Below, one piece after another: positions 21,984 through 33,231 of a stretch of DNA of 64,000 nt (position 1 is its first letter; the number at the start of each line of letters is the position of its first letter). The DNA is taken from positions 5,890,001 through 5,954,000 of the forward strand of contig JALGAS010000004.1 in NCBI GenBank assembly GCA_023078685.1. The letters run 5' to 3'. Made by a program: the position numbers and the translations under genes. Source of the DNA: Neopestalotiopsis rosae. Lineage: Eukaryota; Ascomycota; Sordariomycetes; Amphisphaeriales; Sporocadaceae. The notes under the pieces are model-generated. The model was not told the DNA's origin. It did not search any database and saw only the letters and a program-made list of their open reading frames with translations.

Positions 21984-23585
21984 ATGGCAGTGCAACTTAC
22001 AGCTCCAAACGGCGTCACCTATCAGCAGCCTACCGACCTATTCATCGGTGGCCGTTGGGTCAAGTCTTCAAATGGAAACACGATCGAGTCGATAGATCCT
22101 TCGTGAGCAAAACCCTCACCCTTCCTTCATATCGTGAACCCCCGACTGACGAAAACAGCACCGAGAAGGTGATTGTATCTGTGCAAGCGGCATCTGAGCA
22201 TGATGTCGATCAAGCCGTCCGCGCAGCTCGCAAAGCACTCAAGTCGCCCACATGGCGGGATCTCCCCGGCACAGAACGTGGCCAACTGCTGAACAAGCTG
22301 GCAGACTTGGTTGACCAGCACAAGGAGACATTAGCGACCATTGAGACCTGGGACAATGGAAAGCCATACTCGGTCTCCCTGAATGAGGATATGGGCGAGG
22401 TTGCAGGCACTCTCAGATATTATGCCGGATTTGCAGACAAGATCTTTGGTCAAGTGATTGAGACCACCCCAGATAAGCTTGCCTACACTATACGTGAACC
22501 CATTGGAGTATGTGGTCAGATCATTCCGTAAGTGACGCAACTTCTCTCCGAGGTTTCTGGCGCTGACCACGATGTATAGCTGGAACTACCCACTAGCCAT
22601 GGCGGCTTGGAAGCTGGGGCCCGCCCTAGCCAGCGGCAACACAGTGGTGTTGAAGCCCGCCGAACAAACGCCACTTTCAATTCTTTACTTTGCAAACCTC
22701 ATCACAGAAGCCGGATTCCCACCCGGAGTGGTCAACATCGTCAATGGCTTTGGTGCAGTGGCTGGCAAGGCCCTGGCCTCGCACATGGACGTTGACAAGA
22801 TTGCTTTTACTGGATCGACCGCGACTGCAAAGGATATCATGAGAATGGCAGCTTGCAACTTAAAGAACATTACCCTGGAAACCGGCGGTAAGAGTCCTCT
22901 TGTCGTCTTTGACGATGCAGAGCTAGAAAACGCCGTGGAGTGGGCGCACGGCGGCATCATGTCGAACCAAGGCCAAATTTGCACGGCCACGTCTCGCATC
23001 CTGGTGCAAGACGGCATTTACGATCGCTTCCTCGCCGCTTTCAAGAAGCAGATCCAGGACGTTTCTATTGTCGGCAACCCATTTGATGAAAAGACCTTCC
23101 AAGGTCCCCAAGTCAGCAAATCGCAGCTCAGCCGCATCAAGGACTATGTCAATGTCGGAAAAGCCGAAGGCGCAAAGCTTGCGTCGGGCGGTGATGCTGT
23201 CGTCAACAGCAAGGCAGGCTACTTCATTCAACCCACTGTCTTCACAGACGTGAACCCTCAAATGAGAATCTTTCAAGAGGAAGTGTTTGGCCCATTTGTG
23301 ACCATTAGCAAATTCAGCTCGGAAGAAGAGGCGATTGAGCTCTGCAACGGCACACAATACGGTCTTGGCAGCGCAGTATTCACCACCAACCTGACCAAGG
23401 CTCATCGCGTTGCCCGTCGCATCGAGGCGGGAATGGTTTGGATCAACTCGAGCAACGATAGTGACTGGCGCATTCCTTTCGGAGGCGTGAAGCAGAGTGG
23501 TATTGGCAGAGAGCTCGGTGAGGCTGGACTCGATGCATACTCGACGGTCAAGGCCGTGCATGTAAATATGAAGTCAAAGCTATAG
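21984..23585 (+). CDS. Aldehyde dehydrogenase, peroxisomal PTS1
   Basis: Exons 21984-22102, 22159-22527 and 22580-23585 join in phase to give 497 residues, the usual ALDH length. The start is ATG 21984 (AAAATGGC); an upstream open frame from 21938 is a different reading of the leader. Conserved elements are PWNYP with N165, the NAD-binding FTGST, general base E263 in LETGGKSP, catalytic C297 in GQICTATSRI, and the EEVFGPF and GGVKQSGIGRE blocks. It oxidises aldehydes to acids with NAD(P). The protein ends in KSKL, so it should enter peroxisomes like the amine oxidase next door, giving a two-step amine to aldehyde to acid route in one organelle. Confidence 0.96.
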
Positions 23586-23690
23586 CTGGACTAGCACAAA
23601 TATGCAAATAATGGAATACAAAAGATACCACCCATGGTCCGTAAATTGGGTCGCGACTGAATACGTGCATTGCCGACTCGAGTAAGATCT

Positions 23691-24101
23691 TCAGTTCGTT
23701 GCTTTCTTTTTCTTGATCTCATCCGCTGGCCACCCCACGCGGACCAGACATCCATCTGGCCCATTCACGCTGAACTCAAGCAGGCCCCATTCCTTCACCT
23801 CGGGTTTCTTTCCCGCCTCGACGATTTCATCAGCAAACTCAACGCCCAAGGCTTCCACATCCTCCGAATACACATAAATGCCGAATGAATTCCTGGTCGG
23901 AACCAGCCATCCGTCTTCGTCTGGGCCAAGCTGACGGAGATGAATGTCAGACCCGTTGGGGTGGGATAACCCAAGATAGTTGTCCCATTCCTTGAGCTGT
24001 GCCTCAGTCGGGGCTGTGAAGCCCAGACGGACGAAGAACCTGATGGCGGAGGCCATATCGGAGCATGGTAAAATGGTGGTGATTCGCGGACGCGTTGGCA
24101 T
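23691..24101 (-). CDS. VOC-fold protein (glyoxalase/bleomycin-resistance-like)
   Basis: A single exon encodes 136 residues from ATG 24101 (MPTRPRITTILP); the open frame upstream lacks family character. A beta-alpha-beta-beta-beta unit at about residues 5-65 (SDMASAIRFFVRLGF ... GSDIHLRQ) and a second at 75-125 (FGIYVYSEDVEALG ... FSVNGPDGCLVRVGW) match the vicinal oxygen chelate fold. Family members bind a metal and act as glyoxalases, dioxygenases or resistance proteins. The end is basic (KKKKATN), with no SKL. It is convergent with the aldehyde dehydrogenase, 105 bp away. Handling of a reactive carbonyl from the amine pathway is possible but unproven. Confidence 0.82.
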   Translation of the reverse strand: MPTRPRITTILPCSDMASAIRFFVRLGFTAPTEAQLKEWDNYLGLSHPNGSDIHLRQLGPDEDGWLVPTRNSFGIYVYSEDVEALGVEFADEIVEAGKKPEVKEWGLLEFSVNGPDGCLVRVGWPADEIKKKKATN

Positions 24102-24843
24102 GTTGTGTGGTTTCTTGTATTTCTCTTGAAACAGCTTGGTGGCCCCTTTCAAAGACAATGATCGCTCGTAAGCTTCAGCCAAATGACCATCGATTGCTGG
24201 GAGATTGGTGATGGTTGCTCTATCTTTTTTCAGTGGCCAACGGCAGATTCTATAAACAGTTGCCACAATTTTTGGAGTTCATATCTGGCGTATCTGCCTG
24301 CATTTCAGGCAACCGAACCCAAAAGGATGGACACCCCGCAATTTGCATGTGGCCCTACAACGCCTCCAAGTATAGGTCAGAGCGAATAGTGCGAATACCG
24401 TCTTCTCTTTTAAGATACTTTCTGGACGGTATTGATCTTGTGTCAATTGACATGGAACATAGAATCTATGTTTAGTCTCGCTGCCATGGGAACAGTCCTT
24501 CAGCGCCGTCAGGGATGTCGATAGCAGTCTCCAATTGTCTTGGCATGCGTAAGACTGCATGCGAGATGCACTGCAGCTCAATTGCACCCTTGACAGCGTG
24601 GGATTCCGGCATGGGAAACCACGTTAATTTCCTGAAGGCTTACGGCTGGTTTCAAGGCTTCTGCGTCGTACTTCTTGTAACAACTGCCTGCCTCCGATAT
24701 TGCCGACAACATTGCCAAACTATCATTGACGTCGGTATCCTGTTCGGTACACCAGTTTCATGTAGTATATTCTCACTGCCGGTAGGCTGCAATCGCAAAT
24801 ATTCTTTATACCGGCTCTCGGCGTCTGTCTGAATGTTTTCCAA
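24102..24843. other. Intergenic region between VOC and CorA-like genes
   Basis: These 742 bp hold the divergent promoters of the two flanking genes. No further gene was seen. Confidence 0.55.
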
Positions 24844-27463
24844 ATGGATGAAGTTACCGAAGAAATGCAATTCGTGTCGCAGGTCACAAAACCATCGCAC
24901 GGACCAGATCCGGGAATGCTGGCAGCTGTGGCGAAGTTAGTTGACGGATGCGACGAACTCAAACGATGGTTAGAGGCTTCATCCGCAAAAACGCCTACAG
25001 GCCCCGAGACTGAAAGTCGACCTCAGAACGAAAAGCGCCTCGACACATCATTCAATCAGGATTCTTGTACCCAACCCGGCAGTATCGATCTTCCAAAACT
25101 GAGTCATAAAGATAGCAACAATAATATCGATGCTATAATACCAGTGACTCAATCAACGCCCGACCCTGTCTTTACGACACCGCATCATGCACTGAAGTCT
25201 GCATCTGGTTCGTTCCGCTATTCGGACCCAGGCTTACCAGGAGCCCAAGCATCGGAGCAACACAGACTCAGCATCGGATCAAGCCTACTCCAGGATATAC
25301 TCTCGGAATTTCCTATACTTGTGGAATTCCCACTCAACCATGAGCATATTAAAAAGTCAAAAGAATATTTCCTTCAAATATTTGACAGTCCAGACCGTGT
25401 AATGAAACTGATGGAGATCACCAATCCCGAGCTCCTTCCTGATGATGTAAGTACAGAGTAACCTTTTTTCCCCCAGAGTCTCTAGCAATTGTTGTGTAGC
25501 TTTTTTCAATCAATTTTTCCAACAAGCTTCCCGAATCCAAAACACAGCAAATACACATGGGTTATGAAACACGGCAACATCCAGAGCTAATGGCTTTCAG
25601 GGACCCAACGAATCACCTGGCGCATTTGTCCTACGACATCACGAGGACATTGAACGCCTCAAGAGTGAAATGGAAATTGCTTGGCCCGATGCCTTTCCAC
25701 AGACTACGGTGGCCACAGTGACTACTTTCTTCAAAGATATCAGAATGTCTCTGGAGGGTCCTGAGACCATTCGAATCTGGTGAGAGTTACTTTGGCGATT
25801 ATAATCAATTTGTCTTAGTATCCAACCGATTAATTATTTCTAGGTACCTTTGGGGATCGATAACGACTCTTCCTCTAGAAGCGATGATGATGTCCTTACA
25901 GGCCTTTCTATCATCCCCTTCCAGTTCCAGTCTAGGGGAACGTGTGGACCTCAGTAGCGCGATACTCTTCATGCGATATGTCAAACAGTTCCCGCCGATG
26001 CTTCCAAATCGCCGGTCGTTTATAAAAAAACACTGTGTTCGTACCGATACGTGCTTGCGAGCCATTACCCCTCGGATCGTGGGATTCTGGACTCCAAGAC
26101 TCACCATTGACGAGCTCCAGAACCCGTAAAATTCAAATAGACCGCCAGAAAGGTCGTATTACTAACAGGAGTACGGGGAAAGGGTTCGATGTCAGAGAGT
26201 GGTGCTCGATCATATACGTCGATCCTGCTGGGACTATTGTTTTCTGGTCTGACAGCAGAGAATTACGGCAACGTCATTGGATGTGTGATGATGTGCATCA
26301 CTGTGGCCGGCATCGAGGGGAATATACCTTGTTTTTGAGAATAGTGTCAGGGGCATGCCAGCTATGGGAGTCCAAATGGATCCAGACACTCAACGCGATT
26401 GATGTTCTAGTGAGCGTAAAGGTGAGTAATAGCATCAATATGATATATCTATTGAAGCTCCATGTGCTGTGTAATCCCGATTGATTCTCTATTACCTTGA
26501 CTGATCAAGATCATCACAGCCAGCCGACACCCTGAACAAAAAGTATTGGCAGACTCTCATGTTCGACAATGGCTTCGAAATTTCAGAGACTTATTTCACC
26601 ATTTTGCAAATGCTACGGATATTTGACGAGTGGATCCAAGGAACAGAGGCCGACTTTGGGCATCTGAAAGAAGAGATTCTGTGTTCGGTCAGTAACCTCA
26701 TACTTGACTCAAACATCGTTGTCGATATGACGGTCCTAGCTACAGAAATTGATCGCGTTGTGGAAAATCAACAATCAGTTGGTCGGAAGCTCCGAGATCG
26801 CATCGAAAGAAAGAGAACCGAGATTGAAAGTCTACGCGATGGTGTAAGTCACACTGAAGTCGGCCATTCCCAAACTTGAGGCAATATTTTAGAGGCTGAG
26901 CCCTGACAGCTCTTCAATGCGGCGTCGTTGCGCGAGGCAGTCAATGCGCGAACGCTCAACCTCTTCGTCATTATCTTCACTGTGATCACGGTCATTTACA
27001 CCCCACTCAGCTTTTTGGCTGTAAGTATAATCACATCAATAGCCCCTGGCTTCCCTCGTGTCCATTTTGCATCGTTTGACCAGGATAATTTTAGGCATTG
27101 TGGGCCATGTCGAATTTGTCACGGAAAATTGACGGAGACACAAATGCGGCGACACCAGGTGCATTCATCGTAAGCTGGATTGCTCTACCTATAGGAACCT
27201 ACCTAGCATCAATGGTCTTCTTATTTATGACATGGGTCAACACCTCTCCACAAGGTGGTTCATTCTGGATGAAAGCCCGATGGAAGATTATAGAACTATG
27301 GGAGCCAGCAAGAAACGTGCGTTCCAAGTCTGAACTCAAGCATGATATGGAGAAGCTATTCCGACATAGGAGTTTCGGCTTCTTGTCTAGTCGAACAAGA
27401 CGGCTGGGCAGCGATGACGCTGATTTCGAAAGTGATGCTCGGAGGAATCATGTCGGGCATTGA
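24844..27463 (+). pseudogene. CorA-like divalent-cation transporter domain protein, possibly frameshifted
   Basis: Likely exons are 24844-25446, 25601-25779, 25844-25941, 26121-26421, 26520-26843, 26910-27020 and 27095-27463. The last exons show the fungal CorA-like C-terminus: LMFDNGFEISETYFTILQML, a long helix with RDRIERKRTEIE, DGLFNAASL, then two membrane helices (LFVIIFTVITVIYTPLSFLA and IALPIGTYLASMVFLFMTW). The GMN signature of true magnesium channels is not seen in the loop, so transport of Mg2+ is uncertain. The N-terminal 200 residues are unrecognised. At the second junction the natural frame (VPLGIDNDSSS, then SIIPFQFQSRG) is reached only if one base is added, because the exon sum is 1,985 nt. 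The gene may be inactive, or an exon boundary may be misjudged. Confidence is high for the family and lower for the break. Confidence 0.6.
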
Positions 27464-28406
27464 TTTGATTCGATACACAGGGAAGACATAAACGGGGGAC
27501 TTTATCGAGTAGCCTGAGGCGATCATGTTGGTATCGCAAAAAGATATACTCAAGAGTCCCAGAATATACATCCTCCCAGACGATTTGCAGCGCGCGACGT
27601 ACTCTGCCGTCATACCCGTGCACTGTTCAACCCTTGAAGTACCAGATATCAACATGCTCAGGTGGTATTTATGTCCCATTTAGGGAAGGATGTGATTGAT
27701 GATGCGGGACTGAAGACAATCGCGTGGTTGTGCAAGCAGTACTGGACAGCGCTTTTGGCACATGAATAGAGCGCAAGGTCTCACGAAACAGCATGACCGC
27801 ACACAAGTTGCAGCCCTCCGTTCCATACATATTCGGCAATGAGGTGTGGAATTCCAACAAACATCACTGCAATTGGTCTCCGCAATGAGTGGAACTGAGA
27901 TACTTTGACGTCTTCCTAGTGTTTGTCAAGCCATAGTGACGCGTTTATGCCCTCCACATATTGCGGCACATGCATTGTTCCCGATCACCAACTGCATACC
28001 CGCATAGACCACAATGCAACCGTCCGGCAATTGACTCCTCACTTGCCGTCAAGTAACGGAGAATAATCACCAACGAGGGCAGATCATTACTTAGGATGCC
28101 ATTTTAGTCCACTTCCTTACATACTGTCTTCCAACGACGGAATAAGTTGGAAATTCGATGGATCGATGTGCGTCTGCTGCAACAATTTCCAATGCTTTGG
28201 GTACATTGATCTAATCTCTGTGAAAGTCTGGAAGCCTCTTCTATAAAGTCTTCGACTAATCTCAACTTACCCAAGGGCGCACGCAGAAGCACTCAACGAG
28301 TCCATTACTACTAGACGGGAATCTGAACCAATTCGCAGCATCACTTCGTACTATCAACCCTCAATAAATACATACACTCTTGTCCCCACGCGACTTCATA
28401 TCAATC
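27464..28406. other. Intergenic region, 0.94 kb
   Basis: Nothing recognisable was found. It holds the CorA-like 3' flank and the promoter of the EthD-domain gene. Confidence 0.55.
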
Positions 28407-28965
28407 ATGGCTAAGCCAGAGCGTGTATTTCGACTGTCGGGGATTTACCACCGTGCCGAGGGACTGTCCGAGAAAGAGTTTCATGATTTCCTCTCTCACC
28501 GCCATGGAGTTGAGTGTGCCAAGATTCACGAGAAGTATGGCGTGCTGAAATACCAAATGGTAAGTCGCCGCGATTTCACGAGTCGCTTCGCAGCCAACGT
28601 TGGTTCCGCACAGAACCGCTGACTAAGTAGAATAGGCGTTTACCTCGTCCAGTACTCGTGCTCTTGCACAGAGTCTGAAGCTTCCGTACGAGATCAACGA
28701 CCATGACCTCGAAATTGAGTACTACTTCAAGGACGCGGCAACCTTGTTGGCCCTGTCTGCCGACGAGGACTTCAAGGCTCTTCACATCGAATGCGTACCT
28801 TACGTCAACATCGAGACGACCAAGACTACTCTGAGCTGGATCGAGGTTTATCTCGAGGACGGGAAGCTTGTCAATGTTGATTCCGCTGGGAAAAGTGCTC
28901 AGCCCTCGTTCGAAGAACTTTCGGACATCAAGCTGTCTGAGCAGCCGGCTGCCAAGTACTACTGA
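28407..28965 (+). CDS. EthD-domain protein
   Basis: Exons 28407-28559 and 28636-28965 join in phase to give 160 residues. The N-terminal half (PERVFRLSGIYHRAEGLSEKEF, HDFLSHRHGVECAKIHEKYGV, KYQMAFTSS) has the ferredoxin-like alpha-beta pattern of EthD proteins. These are dimeric alpha+beta barrel proteins that occur in ethyl-tert-butyl-ether degradation and in tailoring of fungal polyketides. The second half repeats a shorter strand pattern (LEIEYYFKDAATLLALSADEDF). It is soluble and without a signal peptide. No polyketide synthase or other pathway gene is adjacent, so its substrate is unknown. Confidence 0.85.
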
Positions 28966-31459
28966 GCGCACATGAAGAGGAGTGATACTGCGTGGCAATT
29001 TGCATGGCAGGAGGTGGTTTTAGGTTAATATGGGGACGTCGATATGTGTAGTATGTATGACTTCTCTAGTAGGAGAAGAGTGATGGTTCCTGTAATTCAT
29101 GCTGTTTATAGTAACTAAGACAGCTTCAAAGACTTCGACCTTAGTTTTGACCATACAAGTGACCACACACCAATTCAACTAGTACGCCTACTTGTGTTAA
29201 ATGTCGTTATGTGCAAACTTTATTCTCGGCTAGGTGGTTCTCGTTCACCGGATCAGTTCGGTCTACGTCGGACATGAAGTCGTGCATAGCAAAGATCAGG
29301 AAGCAAAAGGTGCTGTCGTCGTCACAAAGACGTTGCTACCGATTTTCGAAATTCTATGTATTTTCCTGGCATGATATTCAAGCCCGGCTTTGCATACTCC
29401 CCTATCCCGCTGTCGAAGCCCTATTGCCTCGTCGTGGAAGCACTTATGCGATGGAAATAATCGAGCGCAAAGCACAGTGGCACGCGAGTGTTCTTCATCC
29501 CTACCTATAGTGACTGTGTATTGGCCTCATTTAGACTTTTCGGTACCAATTACTGTTGACCGTGGCGTGGCCTATATACAAGCGTGCACGAGTAGAGTTT
29601 CCGTGAAACAGAAGATAATGTTGTGCTCCAGCTTTCGGGCATACGCGCTCGCCAGGTAGATGGCGACAAGGGCAGGACAAGACTGTTCGGCGCTTAGCTA
29701 CCCGCAACCTCGGATATCCACGGATGGATCACAGGTTGTTGCCGAGATGCACAAGAAAGAAAAGTCGTGGAGCACAAACAATACACTGAGGAGAAAAGAC
29801 GTCGCCTCACTTTCGGCGCTTGAACAACGGCTTCCCTGGCATCGCTTGCCACAACACAGGCATCGGACATTAATTCGGCGGCAGACGTCAAGCCCAGAAC
29901 ATCAGCTGCATTGCTAGCATTTCCGGATTTTGTGGGAATCGTACACCTTTTATATGTAGAGTTATACTCATTCTAGAAATTATTGATGGGACAGCAAGGA
30001 CACCCACGAAGAAGGAAATGAATTAAATCCGAGTCTGTTGGCGGCTTGGCTCATGTCCAGTATCCAGGCCCGGGCTGTTGAACCCAGCATAGCACTCTAT
30101 ATCATCGCAAATCAGATCTACATTTGCAATATGAAAGGCTTATTTCCAATCTGCAGACATCATGCCAAGGCGGCAGATTCGGCAGCTTGTGCGAATTCGG
30201 ACGATGCCCTGTCGCCTATGGGTCAAAGAGAGCTCTGGGCGTGGTCATGTGTCATTGGGAGAAGACAGAAGAACATTCAACATGAAGAAAGTCGACGCGT
30301 CCAACATGCAATGCGGCTCTACCTGAGGCGCTTCGTCTGACCTGGTCCTCGGCCCACTCGCCGAATCCAGCAGTGCCGGAGACCACACTTTGGAGGATTT
30401 TGGGTCGTCATTCATCCCATCTCAATTAACTTCTGGCGCACCCCGGTCGCTTTAGGCGGCTCAGCTGTGCTAGCTCAGGGCGGCTCTGAAATTCTGGATA
30501 ACCCTGAACAGTCACTAATCCTCATTGGCCATTAGCATCGTCTTTCTTTTGCTTCTAGTCCCCGCATAACCGAGACCGACCCGCTCGAAAACCGTTTTCT
30601 TCTTCTTCGTGGAAGACGTCTGTGTGTTCCTGGTAATCGAGGCGATCCCCATGGAATGCTCATGAGTGGTTGTGCTTAGCCGGTGGGCAGGATTGGTACA
30701 TGGGTAGTTGGCGAGTTGGTTTGTTTGTTCTTCGGGGGATTGTTTTCACTCCCCTATCATGGGTCCTTGGGATGATGGACGGGTGATGGCCACAGGGAGG
30801 TCTCGACTCTTTTGGGGGAGCCAAGAGTCTATCGCCATTGGTGGAAAAGACTGAAACTGCCTGGAACATGGGCCAAGTCGTTCTATAATCCTAGGCGCAA
30901 TTCGTTCATCTCATCTCATCTCGCTCCCCCCAACGGCCACGAACCCACTCTTTTGAAACAAGGTCATATATCACCGCCAAGCGCGCACTCTATTCCATTC
31001 AATCTATTGCGGGGCATCGCCAAGATCGCATACACTGTCGAGATGAAGGGATTCATGGATGCCATCCATCCTTCCAAGGTTGTAGAACGTGGGAAGGAAA
31101 GAAAAGATGCTGGGTTTGTTGGTGGTCCACCGTCATTACTCGGCAAGGAAGAGCCGCAATCAGCCCCCCTAGTTGATCTGGATGCTGTATATAACTTGAA
31201 ATATCCTTCCTCCATCATCGTGAGAGTTTCTTGCTCTATTCAGCTACACAGCAGACTCTAACATTCTTTTCTTCAAGACACTCATTCGTGCTTCTACATT
31301 CGCTATCTGCATTGATTGCAGTCAAACTTCCATTCTTTCACGCAAGTCGATAACAACAATCCGAGACCAGCTCTCTAAAAGTTTTTGAACACTTTCCACT
31401 ACTTGCCAACCAAACCTGACTTTTCAATCTCTTGTCAATACAATCAAAAAAGAATCACA
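28966..31459. other. Intergenic region, about 2.5 kb
   Basis: The longest gap in the window. Several short open frames exist, but none shows family features or good exon structure. The right end carries the LPMO promoter and leader, with a TATATAA-like box near 31188. Confidence 0.5.
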
Positions 31460-32458
31460 ATGGCCTCTTCCAAGTTCTCTGCTCTCCTGGCTCTCGCCGC
31501 CGGTGCCGGTCTGGTCTCCGCCCACGGTTACGTCTCTCTCATCACCGTTGACGGCGTCGAGTACGCTGGATACCCTCCCAGCTCCGCTCCCTACGAGAGC
31601 CCCGCCGTCGACCGCATCGCCTGGTCCGACTCGGCCACCGACAACGGCTACGTCGCCCCCGACGCCTACGCCTCGGGCGACATCATCTGCCACCGTGACG
31701 GTAGCAACGCCGCCCTGACCGCCACCGCAGCCGCCGGCGCCACTGTCTCCTTCCAGTGGAACACCTGGCCCGACTCCCACAAGGGCCCTGTCATCAACTA
31801 CATGGCCTCTTGCAACGGTGACTGCACCACCGTCGACAAGACCACCCTCGAGTTCTTCAAGATTGCCGAGAGCGGTCTGATCTCTGGCTCCTCCTCGGGC
31901 GGTACCTGGGCCTCGGACGAGCTCATCTCCAACAACTACACCCAGAGCATCACCATCCCCTCCACCCTGGCCGCCGGCAACTACGTTCTTCGCCACGAGA
32001 TCATTGCCCTCCACTCGGCCGGCTCCGAGGACGGTGCCCAGAACTACCCCCAGTGCTTCAATATTGAGGTTACTGGCTCTGGCTCCGAGTCCCCCGCCGG
32101 CACCCTCGGCGAGGCCCTCTACACCGAGGACGACGCTGGTATCCTGATCAACATCTACACCAGCTTGGCCAGCTACGACATCCCCGGCCCTACTCTGGCC
32201 TTTGCCGACTCTGGCTCCGCCGCCGCCACCACTGTTGCCGCTGCTGCTGCCGAGACCACCGCCGCCGCTGCCACCTCGGCCGCCGTCACTTCCGCCGCCA
32301 CCTCCGCTGCCGAGACCACCACGGCTGCTGCCACCACCAGCACCAAGGCTGCCGTCACCACCAACAGCAGCACCAGCAGCGCCGCCGCCGCCACCAAGAC
32401 CTCTTCTACCTGCAAGAAGAACAAGCGCCGCCACGCTCGCGACGTCGTCAAGAACTAA
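31460..32458 (+). CDS. AA9 lytic polysaccharide monooxygenase with disordered tail
   Basis: A single exon encodes 332 residues from ATG 31460. A signal peptide of 21 residues ends in VSA and exposes HGY at the mature N-terminus. The copper histidine brace is His1 and His86 ([14 protein letters not shown]), and the axial tyrosine is Tyr175 in the QNYPQCF motif. AA9 enzymes cut cellulose or related glucans oxidatively using O2 or H2O2 and are secreted. After the catalytic domain (about mature residue 225) comes a long Ala/Thr/Ser-rich tail ending in a basic [14 protein letters not shown]. No CBM1 and no hydrophobic GPI signal is present. The coding sequence is very rich in C at third positions, as in highly expressed genes. 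Regioselectivity cannot be predicted here. Confidence 0.95.
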   Translation: MASSKFSALLALAAGAGLVSAHGYVSLITVDGVEYAGYPPSSAPYESPAVDRIAWSDSATDNGYVAPDAYASGDIICHRDGSNAALTATAAAGATVSFQWNTWPDSHKGPVINYMASCNGDCTTVDKTTLEFFKIAESGLISGSSSGGTWASDELISNNYTQSITIPSTLAAGNYVLRHEIIALHSAGSEDGAQNYPQCFNIEVTGSGSESPAGTLGEALYTEDDAGILINIYTSLASYDIPGPTLAFADSGSAAATTVAAAAAETTAAAATSAAVTSAATSAAETTTAAATTSTKAAVTTNSSTSSAAAATKTSSTCKKNKRRHARDVVKN

Positions 32459-33231
32459 AAAGGGTCATCTTTATCAAGTAAACAAACCCTTTTCTCAAAC
32501 CTCATGAGGGAGCATTAGTACTTCCGATTCTTGTATACAATTTTTTGAAATAGCGATAGAAGCCACGACCCTGAGCCAAACCTTTTTTTATTATTTTCAT
32601 GGCGATACTTCTTGGCTGGATGGTATATGTTGGATAGACCCCCATGAATGCATTGTACATATTTTCAAGACTCGAATGACTTCTTTGATTGTGACTCGGT
32701 GCATCCTTTTCGTGACTGGGGCTGTGATCAAGGATCTTACTGGCTTGTCGTCATCGCAATATATTGTTGTAGAACCTCGGCCGAAGAAAAGATTCCTGTG
32801 ACACGATCATCGAATTTTGTAGTGTGGAGACTGGCGTGGCTGACGCGTCCTTGTCACGAATAGATAGGATACCGGTGCCGTGAACTCTGTCTGGTGTTTA
32901 ATCACAGACATCATTAAAGTGAAGTCTTCAAGAACATTAGTCCCATATTGCTCCAAGGTGTGACCTTGGCTTGAAAATATGACTGTTTGGGTAAGCATAT
33001 TCAGACTTCACATTCAGACTATTCCAGTAGTGTCGCAGAGACTCTGAGATGCTCAGGACTCATGATTATCTCGGTCTCAAATCATTATTCATTATTGATG
33101 TGCTGATGGCACGCTCGTATTACCTGTACATGCGATGTTGTGTGAGTTCTTCGTATGATCGGTAACTAGAACGATATTCATCGTCCTTCATTGGCCTTTC
33201 CAAAGGCCTTGATCGACCCTCGACCCCCCCG
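32459..33231. other. Convergent 3' flanks of LPMO and DLT1 genes
   Basis: The 0.77 kb between the two converging genes contains no recognisable feature. Confidence 0.55.

Noticed and set aside
22923..23561. 212-codon minus-strand open frame
   Set aside because: Antisense of the aldehyde dehydrogenase catalytic exon.
30812..31261. 149-codon plus-strand open frame upstream of the LPMO
   Set aside because: No family features. It lies in the LPMO promoter and leader region.
31424..32434. 336-codon minus-strand open frame rich in Gly
   Set aside because: Complement of the LPMO coding sequence, whose strong C bias at third positions creates a stop-free antisense frame.
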